Shown piece after piece: positions 17,089 to 25,520 of a stretch of DNA of 64,000 nucleotides (position 1 is the stretch's first letter; each line of letters starts with the position of its first letter). Location: NCBI RefSeq assembly GCF_947495625.1, contig NZ_CANLZW010000006.1, positions 1 to 64,000 of the forward strand, given 5' to 3'. The stretch is from an uncultured Cocleimonas sp. (GTDB lineage Bacteria; Pseudomonadota; Gammaproteobacteria; Thiotrichales; Thiotrichaceae). The notes below the pieces were generated by a model. It did no database searches, was not told the DNA's origin, and saw only the letters and a program-made list of their open reading frames with translations. The translations under genes and the position numbers were made by a program.

Positions 17089-18480
17089 ATGAAAATTAGT
17101 TTTCATGGTGCGGCAGAAGGAGTGACAGGTTCTTGTCACCTTATTCAAGTAGCGGGTAAGAAGCTATTGATAGACTGTGGTCTGTTTCAGGGTTCAAGAG
17201 AGGTTGAGGAAGACAACGCTAAACCTTTCGGATTTGATCCCGCCGCTATCGACTACCTTTTATTGACTCATGCGCATCTGGATCATTGTGGTCGTATCCC
17301 ATTACTCGCTAAGCAGGGATTTGAAGGGGAAATTATTACGACCATGGCGACTCAGGAATTAGCCCGAGTCGTGATGCTGGATTCTGCTCATCTAAATGAA
17401 GAAGACGTGCGCCGAAAAAATCGTAAGCTGAAGCGTAAAAGACATGTTAAAGCACTGATTGAGCCTTTGTACACAACAGAAGATGCACTTTATGCGCTAA
17501 ATTACTTCGGTCGTAGAGCAAGCTATAACAAGCCCATTCAAGTAGCAAAAGGCATCAAAGCAACCTTTATAGATGCCGGGCATATTCTCGGTTCGGCATG
17601 TATTTTTCTTGAACTGGAAGAGGAAGGTCGTAAACGCACCGTATTGTTTTCTGGAGATTTGGGTACTAACGGTAGAGCTATCCTTCGAGACCCTGACACC
17701 CCTCCGCATGCTGATGTTGTGGTTATGGAAACGACTTATGGTGATAGAGCACATAAAGAACTTGAGCCGTCTATTGATGAGTTTTTTGAAGCGATTAATC
17801 AAACCGTATCACGTGGTGGAAATATCATTGTTCCAACATTTGCGCTAGAAAGAGCGCAAGAGCTTTTATATTACTTGCACGAGGGCTGGAAAGAAAAGCA
17901 GCTACCAAGAGGTTTGCAAGTGTTTCTTGATTCTCCTATGGCGATCTCAGCAACCAATATTTTTGCGCGCCATCCTGAATGCTATGACAGCGAAACCAAA
18001 AAGTTATTTGCCAGTGGTCATGATCCGTTTGATTTTCCATCCCTACATTTTTCTCATGAGGCATCAGATTCAATGGCGTTGAATAATATTCATAGCGGCG
18101 CGTTGATTCTTGCAGGTTCTGGCATGTGTACGGGTGGGCGAGTTCGTCATCACCTGAAAAAAAATATATGGCGAAAAGAATGTAGCGTTATCTTTGTTGG
18201 CTTTGCTGCCAGAGGAACACTCGCGCGTCGAATTGTTGATGGTGCTAAAACCGTTTCAATTTTTGGTGAAGAAATCGCAGTCAATGCTCAAATTTATACT
18301 ATCGGTGGTTTCTCTGCGCATGCCGGACAAGGTGAGTTACTCGCATGGCACAAAGCGATCAATAAACCTCAAATCACCTATCTCGTGCATGGTGAAGTGG
18401 ATGCGATGGAAACATTTGCAGGACTTTTAGAAGATACAGAAGTACGTATAGGTAAGCGCGGTCAGGAGTATGACCTTTAG
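17089..18480 (+). CDS. Beta-CASP metallo-beta-lactamase RNA hydrolase
   Basis: A 463-residue member of the metallo-beta-lactamase beta-CASP family (RNA processing / CPSF-like). Motifs are 'GVTGSCHL' at the start, 'THAHLDHCGRIP' (zinc-binding HxHxDH), 'DAGHILGSA', 'FSGDLG', the beta-CASP Asp/Glu region 'PTFALERAQEL', 'GSGMCTGGRVRHHL' and 'FSAHAGQGEL'. Members cleave RNA endo- or exonucleolytically. It follows the Host_attach gene by 39 bases and precedes the flavin reductase by 52, consistent with one transcript. Confidence 0.9.
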   Translation: MKISFHGAAEGVTGSCHLIQVAGKKLLIDCGLFQGSREVEEDNAKPFGFDPAAIDYLLLTHAHLDHCGRIPLLAKQGFEGEIITTMATQELARVVMLDSAHLNEEDVRRKNRKLKRKRHVKALIEPLYTTEDALYALNYFGRRASYNKPIQVAKGIKATFIDAGHILGSACIFLELEEEGRKRTVLFSGDLGTNGRAILRDPDTPPHADVVVMETTYGDRAHKELEPSIDEFFEAINQTVSRGGNIIVPTFALERAQELLYYLHEGWKEKQLPRGLQVFLDSPMAISATNIFARHPECYDSETKKLFASGHDPFDFPSLHFSHEASDSMALNNIHSGALILAGSGMCTGGRVRHHLKKNIWRKECSVIFVGFAARGTLARRIVDGAKTVSIFGEEIAVNAQIYTIGGFSAHAGQGELLAWHKAINKPQITYLVHGEVDAMETFAGLLEDTEVRIGKRGQEYDL

Positions 18481-18532
18481 TTCTCATTAGACAGTTTTAC
18501 CTTCAACTATTGTCGAAAATAGGAATAACATC

Positions 18533-19132
18533 ATGACTAAAGTATTAGCAGTGAATGGTTCTTATCGGGATGATGGTGTAACTGATAAAGCGGTAGATAT
18601 ACTCATTCAAACACTCTTGATTCAGGGGGTTGAAGTCGAGTATATCCATCTGCGTGATCATCCCATTGAATTCTGCCTAAATTGCCGAGAATGCACACAA
18701 CAAGCCGGAGAGAAGCCTGGCAAATGTGTCATCGATGATGGCTTAAATGAGTTGGTAGAAAAAATAGAAAACGCAGATGCTTACATCTTCGCTTCCCCAA
18801 CGAATTTTGGCTCTGTTACCGCCTTATACAAACGCTTCATGGAAAGATTAGTCGTTTATGGTTATTGGCCGTGGGGTGCGAAGTTTCCCCTGTTTCGAAA
18901 AGCTAAGATAAACCCGAAAAAGAAAGCTATTTTAGTGTCTTCGAGTGCGGCTCCCGGCTTTATGGGGCGGTGGTTGTTCGGAACGATTGGGCAACTAAAA
19001 AAATCAGCAGAAACGGTGGGCGCTAAACCTGTAGCGGTTTTATTTACGGGTATGGTAGCAAGTAAACCAGATCAGGAATTAACCGAAACAAAAATAATGG
19101 AAATACAACAGATGGCTGAAAAACTAATTTAA
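18533..19132 (+). CDS. NADPH-dependent FMN reductase / flavodoxin-family protein
   Basis: A 199-residue flavodoxin-fold protein. The FMN-phosphate loop 'AVNGSYRDDGVTDKAV' is at residues 5-20 and 'YIFASPTNFGSVTALYKRFMERL' is the second flavin-contact region. The pair 'FCLNCRECTQ' carries two cysteines (C-x2-C) often seen in iron-sulfur or redox variants of this family. It probably reduces quinones or flavins with NAD(P)H. It closes the Host_attach / beta-CASP / reductase gene run. Confidence 0.8.
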   Translation: MTKVLAVNGSYRDDGVTDKAVDILIQTLLIQGVEVEYIHLRDHPIEFCLNCRECTQQAGEKPGKCVIDDGLNELVEKIENADAYIFASPTNFGSVTALYKRFMERLVVYGYWPWGAKFPLFRKAKINPKKKAILVSSSAAPGFMGRWLFGTIGQLKKSAETVGAKPVAVLFTGMVASKPDQELTETKIMEIQQMAEKLI

Positions 19133-19162
19133 AAAAAACGCGTCAAAGTTGGCGGGTGGGTT
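19131..19162 (-). repeat. CACCCCCCTACTT-family repeat, copy 7 (degenerate)
   Basis: Minus-strand reading AACCCACCCGCCAACTTTG, then ACGCGTTTTTTTT. The poly-C is interrupted, but the AACTTTG and T-tract match the layout of the family. It lies in the 103-base gap between the flavin reductase and the phosphorylase. Confidence 0.4.
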
Positions 19163-19235
19163 AAAAATGAATTGTAAGATTTATCCTCTATTATTTATGC
19201 AATAAACTGGTTTTTCAGCTGCTTATGGACTCAAT

Positions 19236-20762
19236 ATGACCACTTTAAAATTACGTAAAATTGCCATCGATACCTACAAGGAAAATGTCGCATATCTGCA
19301 TCGCGATTGTCCCCTTTATCACACGGAAGGTTTTCAGGCGCTGAATAAAATCGAGATTTGGGATGGCGATGGAAGAGCGCCAGTCATTGCGGTACTAAAT
19401 ATCGTTGATGATGAAAATATCGTTGCGCCTGACGAGTTAGGATTGTGCGAACGAACGTTTCGCCAGTTTGGCGTAACCGAAGGTGAGTCTGTCAGCATCA
19501 ATCACGCGACACCTCCTGCTTCTATTCTTGCGGTACACAGTAAAATCGCGGGTAATAGTTTAAGCGCCGATGAGTATTTGAATATTTGTAAAGACATCGT
19601 AGCGAATCGTTATTCTAAAATTGAGATTGCCGCATTTTTAGTGGGAACGGCAGAATCAGGTTTGGAGCGCGAAGAAATTCTCTATTTAACGCAGGCTATG
19701 GTTGCCACAGGTGAAACGCTCGATTGGGAAGAATCTCTGGTTGTTGATAAGCATTGTATTGGCGGCATTCCCGGAAATCGTACCACCATGATTGTTACCC
19801 CTATTATTGCTGCGCATGGAATGCTGATGCCAAAGACATCAAGCCGTGCAATTACATCACCTGCAGGAACAGCCGATACGATGGAGGTGTTGGCTAATGT
19901 CGATTTGCCGCTAGATAAACTGCATTCGATTTTACGCCACCAGCGCGCATTTATAGCATGGGGCGGCACCGCTAAACTCGCACCAGCTGATGACTTTTTT
20001 ATCTCCGTGTCGCGTCCGCTTTCACTGGATTCATCCAGTCAAATGATCGCGTCCATTTTGTCGAAAAAAGTTGCTGCTGGCTCAACGCATTTACTCATCG
20101 ATATTCCTATCGGCCCCAGTGCAAAAGTGAAATCACAATCTCATGCCTTAAAACTCCGTAAAATGTTTGAATATGTCGGTGACCGAATGGGGCTTGAAAT
20201 TGATGTGGTGATCACTGATGGTAAACAGCCCGTAGGCAAAGGAATTGGGCCGGTGCTCGAGGTTCGCGATGTGATGCAAATACTGCAGAATGATCCTGAA
20301 GCGCCTCGTGATTTACGCGAAAAGTCATTGCAATTAGCGGGTCGTATACTCGAGTTTGATCCTGATGTTAGAGGCGGTGAAGGTTATAAATTAGCCTGCA
20401 ATATACTCGAATCAGGGCGTGCGCTGGATAAAATGCAATCGATTATCAAAGCACAGGGTGAAAATACTGAGCCGGCTTTGCTGGGAAAATTAAAACATAC
20501 TGTTACTGCGCTGGAGAGTGGAACTGTAGAGGCGATAGATAATTTACAAATGGCGAAGATAGCAAGATTGGCAGGCTCGCCAATGGATAAAGGAGCGGGG
20601 GTTGATTTGCATAAAAAAATAGGCGATCAAGTTAGCCAGGGCGATCCTTTATATACTATTTACGCTGAAATTAATGCTGACTTTAATTTTGCCAAAGACT
20701 CTAGTGATAAGAATAATGGTTATCGAATCGAGTCTTCTAATCAGACATCGAGCCAGACATGA
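19236..20762 (+). CDS. AMP phosphorylase / thymidine phosphorylase family protein
   Basis: A 508-residue protein of the archaeal-type nucleoside-monophosphate phosphorylase family (TIGR02645-like), longer than classical DeoA (~440). It has the N-terminal extension of that group (residues 1-90) and the family core '[24 protein letters not shown]', where DeoA has a KHSTGG motif, then '[17 protein letters not shown]', '[12 protein letters not shown]' and '[13 protein letters not shown]'. Archaeal AMP phosphorylase splits AMP and phosphate into adenine and ribose-1,5-bisphosphate. Here it is translationally coupled (ATGA) to a PRPP-synthetase homologue, which supports a ribose-phosphate role. Exact substrate is inferred. 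Confidence 0.85.
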   Translation: MTTLKLRKIAIDTYKENVAYLHRDCPLYHTEGFQALNKIEIWDGDGRAPVIAVLNIVDDENIVAPDELGLCERTFRQFGVTEGESVSINHATPPASILAVHSKIAGNSLSADEYLNICKDIVANRYSKIEIAAFLVGTAESGLEREEILYLTQAMVATGETLDWEESLVVDKHCIGGIPGNRTTMIVTPIIAAHGMLMPKTSSRAITSPAGTADTMEVLANVDLPLDKLHSILRHQRAFIAWGGTAKLAPADDFFISVSRPLSLDSSSQMIASILSKKVAAGSTHLLIDIPIGPSAKVKSQSHALKLRKMFEYVGDRMGLEIDVVITDGKQPVGKGIGPVLEVRDVMQILQNDPEAPRDLREKSLQLAGRILEFDPDVRGGEGYKLACNILESGRALDKMQSIIKAQGENTEPALLGKLKHTVTALESGTVEAIDNLQMAKIARLAGSPMDKGAGVDLHKKIGDQVSQGDPLYTIYAEINADFNFAKDSSDKNNGYRIESSNQTSSQT

Positions 20763-21682
20763 CATCGTCTTCAACGTATTTATTGCTAGGTTTTCCTGAG
20801 TCAAAACGACAAGCCCAAGAGTTGGCGAAACTCACAGGAATTTCGTATGCAGATATTGATATCCACGTCTTTCCTGATGGTGAAAGCAAAATCACTTTGC
20901 CAGCAGATGCATTGAAATCTACAACTCAGATAGTCATTTATCGTAGTCTCGATCATCCCAATAATAAACTCTTAGAGCTAATTATGGCCGCACGAGGCGC
21001 AAGGCAACTCGGGATTAAGAAGATTATACTGGTAGCCCCTTATCTGGCTTATATGCGCCAGGACATAGCGTTTAACCCCGGTGAAGTCGTCAGTCAGAAA
21101 GTGATTGGTAAACTATTGTCAGAAAGCTTTGAGGGCGTGATTACCGTAGATTCACATCTGCATCGCATCAGTAAACTGTCTGAAGCCATCCCGGTTGAAT
21201 ATGCGATTAATTTAACCGCGACTGAGCCCATGGGAGAATTTCTAAAACAACATGTTGATAGTCCTTTTTTGCTTGGCCCTGATGGAGAATCACGGCAATG
21301 GGTCGAGGCTATTGCCTTACCGAATAAAATGGACAGCAGTGTCGCTACTAAAGTACGTCGTGGTGACAAAAACGTAGAGATCAATTTGCCCGCTGGTGAT
21401 TATCAAGGGCGGAATATGGTACTGGTTGATGATGTGGCAAGTTCCGGTCAAACACTGATTCAGGCGGCAAAACAACTTCAGCAATATCAACCTGCTTCTA
21501 TATCGGTATTGGTGACGCATGCTTTATTTATGGAAGGTTCTATCGAAGCGTTGAAAGAGCAAGGTGTAATCAATATCTGGAGTTGTAACAGCATTAAGCA
21601 TCCAACGAATCAGGTTTCTTTGACGGGTTTATTAGCAAGAGAATTAAAGGAAATTCTGCAATTAACTGGTGAAAATACTTAA
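20759..21682 (+). CDS. Ribose-phosphate pyrophosphokinase homologue
   Basis: A 307-residue phosphoribosyltransferase-fold protein of the PRPP synthetase family, which makes PRPP from ribose-5-phosphate and ATP. Recognisable features are 'FPDGES', '[13 protein letters not shown]', 'YLAYMRQD', 'DSHLHR', the loop 'KVRRGDK' and the PRPP-binding loop '[10 protein letters not shown]'. The last differs from the usual VDDxxDTGGT, and the sequence is clearly apart from housekeeping Prs. It overlaps the AMP phosphorylase gene by four bases and precedes the two-domain kinase by 11, so the three are probably one functional unit. Confidence 0.85.
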   Translation: MTSSSTYLLLGFPESKRQAQELAKLTGISYADIDIHVFPDGESKITLPADALKSTTQIVIYRSLDHPNNKLLELIMAARGARQLGIKKIILVAPYLAYMRQDIAFNPGEVVSQKVIGKLLSESFEGVITVDSHLHRISKLSEAIPVEYAINLTATEPMGEFLKQHVDSPFLLGPDGESRQWVEAIALPNKMDSSVATKVRRGDKNVEINLPAGDYQGRNMVLVDDVASSGQTLIQAAKQLQQYQPASISVLVTHALFMEGSIEALKEQGVINIWSCNSIKHPTNQVSLTGLLARELKEILQLTGENT

Positions 21683-21693
21683 AGGTCCTGAAA

Positions 21694-23256
21694 ATGAGTT
21701 TTAACATTAAGAAGCTGTTAAATCCCGATGTTTATGATCATCCTGTTAAAAACATTGAGTTAATTGAAACCCATATCTCCTGGGTTGTGTTAACCGGTGA
21801 CTATGCCTATAAAATTAAGAAACCGGTGAATTTTGGCTTTCTGGATTTTTCCACCTTGGAAAAAAGAAAGAAATACTGTGAGCAGGAATTAAGCCTCAAT
21901 CGCAGATTAGCCCCTGATATCTACTTGGATGTTGTTACTATTTCAGGCACTCCTGAATCTCCTTTGATTTCAAATGGCAGTAATTCAATAGAATATACAG
22001 TTGAATACGCGGTGAAAATGCGCCAATTTCCACAATCGGTACAACTCGATAATATGCTTCACGCAGGTAAACTCGGGAATAAGCATATCGATAGCATTGC
22101 GCAGATGGTTGCAGCGTTTCATGAAAATACAGCGGCAGCAGGCGCTGACACGAATTACGGTAAGCCTGAAAGAATTTCCCAACCAGTCAAAGAAAACTTT
22201 GAGCACATAAGCGAAGCGTTGAAAGTATCTGCTTATGACGAAAAGTTGAGTGCGTTAAAAAAATGGAGTGAATCTGAATTTGCCCGGTTACAACCGGTTT
22301 TCTCCCAGCGCAAACGCGATGGTTTCATCAAAGAATGTCATGGTGACATGCACTTACGCAATCTCGTGTGGTTGAATGACAAAGCATTGGCTTTCGATTG
22401 TATAGAGTTTAATGATAACTTACGTTGGATTGATGTCATCAGCGAAATAGCTTTTTTGATTATGGATTTACAAGATCGCAAGCAAGATCATCTCGCTTAT
22501 CGTTTTTTAAATGCGTATCTGGAAATTACAGGCGACTACGAAGGGCTTTCAATCCTCCCTTTTTATCTCAGTTATCGTGCGATGGTGCGAGCCAAAGTTG
22601 ATGCCTTGCGTATTCAGCAAATAACAGATGATTCGAAAAACACAGCGCTGGCAGAGTTTGATTCTTACATCGCGTTGGCTTTACGCTATGCCAAAGAACG
22701 ATCTCCTGCATTAATCATTATGCGGGGTTTATCTGCATCGGGTAAAAGTACGGTATCCCAGCAAATTCTGGAGAACACTGGCGCGATAAGAATACGTTCC
22801 GATGTCGAGCGCAAGCGCATGTTTGATGTATCTCTTGATGTTACAGCGAAAACGTCGAATGGTGTTAATGAAGGCATTTACACTTCTGAATCATCTGAAC
22901 AAACTTATGAAAAGCTTCTTGAGCTAGCATCGATAATCATAAATGCTGGCAATACCGTTTTTGTCGATGCTGCATTTTTAAAACAACAACAACGAGAGCC
23001 TTTTAAAAAACTGGCTAAAAGTAGGGGGGTGTCATTTGTTATTGTCGAAGTCACTGCTTCCCATGATGTGTTGCGAGAGCGAATTATTGCGAGAAAAAAT
23101 GACGTGTCGGATGCGGATCTTGCGGTGCTTGAGCATCAAATAGCTCAATGGAAAGCGTTGAATGAAGAGGAGCTTGAGTTTGCTGTTACCGTGAATACTG
23201 AAAAGCCGTTGCAGTTGAAATGCCTGCTTGATGAGATTAAAACGTTGACTGACTAA
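21694..23256 (+). CDS. Two-domain protein: aminoglycoside-phosphotransferase-like domain plus P-loop kinase
   Basis: A 520-residue fusion. Residues ~20-320 resemble an APH/ChoK-type kinase: 'YKIKKPVNF' (ATP lysine region), the catalytic 'CHGDMHLRNLVW' and the metal-binding 'FDCIEFND'. Residues ~335-510 form a small P-loop kinase with Walker A 'GLSASGKST', followed by 'RIRSDVERKR', 'VFVDAAFL' and 'VLRERI', like gluconate/PhnN-type kinases. The family is usually annotated as bifunctional APH/ATP-binding protein of unknown function. Its position after the phosphorylase and PRPP-synthetase genes suggests a sugar-phosphate or nucleotide substrate. Repeat copy 8 lies in the coding sequence. Confidence 0.8.
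   Translation: MSFNIKKLLNPDVYDHPVKNIELIETHISWVVLTGDYAYKIKKPVNFGFLDFSTLEKRKKYCEQELSLNRRLAPDIYLDVVTISGTPESPLISNGSNSIEYTVEYAVKMRQFPQSVQLDNMLHAGKLGNKHIDSIAQMVAAFHENTAAAGADTNYGKPERISQPVKENFEHISEALKVSAYDEKLSALKKWSESEFARLQPVFSQRKRDGFIKECHGDMHLRNLVWLNDKALAFDCIEFNDNLRWIDVISEIAFLIMDLQDRKQDHLAYRFLNAYLEITGDYEGLSILPFYLSYRAMVRAKVDALRIQQITDDSKNTALAEFDSYIALALRYAKERSPALIIMRGLSASGKSTVSQQILENTGAIRIRSDVERKRMFDVSLDVTAKTSNGVNEGIYTSESSEQTYEKLLELASIIINAGNTVFVDAAFLKQQQREPFKKLAKSRGVSFVIVEVTASHDVLRERIIARKNDVSDADLAVLEHQIAQWKALNEEELEFAVTVNTEKPLQLKCLLDEIKTLTD
23005..23033 (-). repeat. CACCCCCCTACTT-family repeat, copy 8 (inside kinase gene)
   Basis: The minus strand reads GACACCCCCCTACTTTTAGC then CAGTTTTTT: exact 13-base core. 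On the coding strand it encodes K-K-L-A-K-S-R-G-V-S, an ordinary helix-turn-strand of the P-loop domain, so no insertion is apparent. Confidence 0.9.
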
Positions 23257-23297
23257 TCCCAATTATTGTTGTGGGGTTAGATATAGTCTCAGTTATA

Positions 23298-23326
23298 GGT
23301 CACCCCGCCACTTATGGGCACTTTTT
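23298..23326 (+). repeat. CACCCCCCTACTT-family repeat, copy 9
   Basis: GGTCACCCCGCCACTTATGG, then GCACTTTTT. Two core bases differ. It lies between the convergent kinase and mtfA genes and could serve as terminator for the kinase operon. Confidence 0.75.
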
Positions 23327-24101
23327 AGTACTTATCTAATTTTAAATAATCCTGCTTATAAAACAGCACCAATTGCTTATAGACCTCTGCACAATATTCA
23401 AAGAGAATTTCAGGCGCAGTAAAAAAGTATTCACTGATCACGGCAAAAAACTCAGCGGGATTGGTCGCAGCGTATTCGTTGATTGTTGTTGGCTCGAAAT
23501 TTTCTATTTGATTCACCAGAATATCGTAAGCGTGGCTGAGTGAATCGGTCCATTGCTTGCGGTGCATTTTCGGATGCAATGGTGGCATACCATTGGCACG
23601 ACCATTGAGCATATCCAGTTTGTGCGTAAATTCATGAATCACAACATTACGCCCGGGGTGATTATGTAAGCTGTCGCGTTCGACGTCAGTCCATGCGAGT
23701 ATTACTGGTCCTCTGGACCAGGCTTCACCACTTAACGCAGAACTGGTTTCGTGAACTAGCCCGAAATTATCGGTGACGTTTCGATATACCACAAAGTTAT
23801 CAGGGTAGACGACGATTTCTATCCAGCCATCGTAATAGCTCATATTGAGGTTTAAAATAGGAAGGCAGGCCTGTGCAGCGATCATCAGCTTTTTTTCATC
23901 ATCGACGACAAACCCACGAATGCCAGTGAAGGTTTTTTCGTAAATAAATAGACTGCTGAGCCTTTTTAATCGCGCTAACTCTCTGGGTTTTAATGATTTT
24001 AAAATTTGAATTTTATTGATTGCCTTAAGCCACAAAGCATCATCAACTAAATGTTTTCGCAGGATAAATTCTTCTTTAAATTTTCTAATCAAATCGAACA
24101 T
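23325..24101 (-). CDS. mtfA: MtfA-type zinc peptidase
   Basis: A 258-residue protein of the MtfA (DUF980, peptidase M90) family. E. coli MtfA binds and inactivates the Mlc repressor and has aminopeptidase activity. The zinc-binding H-E-x-x-H is seen as 'VIHEFTHKLDMLNG', with a downstream 'NPAEFFAVISEYFF' that supplies the third ligand region. Length matches the family (~260). It is convergent with the kinase operon and divergent from clsB. Confidence 0.88.
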   Translation of the reverse strand: MFDLIRKFKEEFILRKHLVDDALWLKAINKIQILKSLKPRELARLKRLSSLFIYEKTFTGIRGFVVDDEKKLMIAAQACLPILNLNMSYYDGWIEIVVYPDNFVVYRNVTDNFGLVHETSSALSGEAWSRGPVILAWTDVERDSLHNHPGRNVVIHEFTHKLDMLNGRANGMPPLHPKMHRKQWTDSLSHAYDILVNQIENFEPTTINEYAATNPAEFFAVISEYFFTAPEILFEYCAEVYKQLVLFYKQDYLKLDKY

Positions 24102-24310
24102 GAAATTGTTACCGTGTAGTGCGTAAACTCTGTTATTGAAAAAGTTGGCCAGTTTGTAAAGGTTATTTTCTAGAATGCGCTTAAATTGTTATTGTGGCTT
24201 TTAAACTATAGTTGGGCTGGACTACAGTTATTCAATAGGTATCTATATGAGCCACAATCAATACAGGTTAAGATCAGAGCATTTATTCATGAATATGACA
24301 GCTTAAGTTA

Positions 24311-25441
24311 ATGAAGCACAAGCACTCACAAGAGACCTTTCCATGGCGTGAAGGACATTCTATTGAATTCCTCATCGATGGTGAGCAGTTTTTTCCTGCT
24401 ATGTTGAAAGCCATAGAAAAGGCAGAAAACTATGTGTTAATGGAGATGTATTTATTTGAATCGGGGGCAGTCGCAAATAAATTCATCAAAGCCTTTTCTA
24501 ACGCGGCATTAAGAGGCGTCTGTGTGCAGTTACTTGTTGATGGTTATGGTGCAAAGGCATTGTCTTCGCAGGATAGAGAACGACTCACATCTTCAGGTGT
24601 GCAGTTGGCTTTTTACAATCCGCTCAGTTTCAAAACGCTCAAAGGACTAAAAAATAATTTAAAACGAACCCATCGAAAGTATCTGATTATCGATGGCGAG
24701 AGTGTGTTTGTCGGTGGCGCAGGTATTACAGATCATTTTTATGGTGATAACGCCTGGCGTGAAACGGTTGTGGATATTAAAGGAGAAGTGATCTCTGATT
24801 GGCATACCTTGTTTCTCGATATGTTTAGTCAATGGTCAGGCCAGCCTGTACCAGCAGCGATACAACCAGCATCGATTGATAATGATATTCTGGGGCGCTT
24901 GTCCTACACCAGCGGTGGTGAAAAATTAGAAATTAAACGTGTTCTACTTAATCGCATGAATAAATGCCAGAGCCGCGTCTGGTTTGCTTCCGCCTATTTT
25001 ATCCCCTCGAGAAAAGTCAGGAAAGCGCTGCGACGTGCTGCATTGCGAGGCAATGATGTGCGTTTATTATTGCCGGGACCTATTACGGACCATCCATCTG
25101 TGCGTTACGCCAGCAGACGATATTATGCGAGATTGCTACGTTTTGGTGTCCGAATTTACGAATACCAGGGGCGTTTTACGCATACTAAAATGGTGTTAAT
25201 CGATGATTGGTATACGATCGGTTCTTCAAATGTGGATCGCTGGAATTTTCGCTGGAATCTGGAAGCTAATCTGGAAGTTCGGAGTAAACAAAGTGCTGAC
25301 ATCGCCCGAAAAGTTTTAGAAGATGACTTCCATAACTGCGAAGAAATTCACTATAAATTATGGGTCAATCGCTCGAAAATACAGCGATTTAAAGAGTGGC
25401 TATGGGGCAAAGTCGATCTGTGGATGACTCGAAACCTTTAA
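24311..25441 (+). CDS. clsB: Cardiolipin synthase B-type phospholipase D family protein
   Basis: A 376-residue phosphatidyltransferase with two HKD motifs, 'HRKYLIIDGESVFVGGAG' (~133-150) and 'HTKMVLIDDWYTIGSSNVD' (~297-315). It has no N-terminal membrane helices, which fits ClsB rather than ClsA. ClsB makes cardiolipin or phosphatidylglycerol. A 19-codon frame (24247-24306, M-S-H-N-Q-Y...) ends four bases before the clsB ATG and might be a leader peptide or chance. The Shine-Dalgarno is weak. An EEP protein of the kind found beside clsB in E. coli lies 12 kb upstream. Confidence 0.88.
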   Translation: MKHKHSQETFPWREGHSIEFLIDGEQFFPAMLKAIEKAENYVLMEMYLFESGAVANKFIKAFSNAALRGVCVQLLVDGYGAKALSSQDRERLTSSGVQLAFYNPLSFKTLKGLKNNLKRTHRKYLIIDGESVFVGGAGITDHFYGDNAWRETVVDIKGEVISDWHTLFLDMFSQWSGQPVPAAIQPASIDNDILGRLSYTSGGEKLEIKRVLLNRMNKCQSRVWFASAYFIPSRKVRKALRRAALRGNDVRLLLPGPITDHPSVRYASRRYYARLLRFGVRIYEYQGRFTHTKMVLIDDWYTIGSSNVDRWNFRWNLEANLEVRSKQSADIARKVLEDDFHNCEEIHYKLWVNRSKIQRFKEWLWGKVDLWMTRNL

Positions 25442-25443
25442 AA

Positions 25444-25472
25444 GTCACCCCCCTACTTTAGGGGGCTTTTTT
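25444..25472 (+). repeat. CACCCCCCTACTT-family repeat, copy 10
   Basis: GTCACCCCCCTACTTTAGGG then GGCTTTTTT: exact core, CCCTA-CTT-TAGGG hairpin and a T-tract, three bases after clsB. A good terminator position between convergent genes. Confidence 0.9.
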
Positions 25473-25520
25473 AATGATGTTTAATAGTTGTCTAGAGCTT
25501 TGTTGTTTAGAGCTTTAAGC

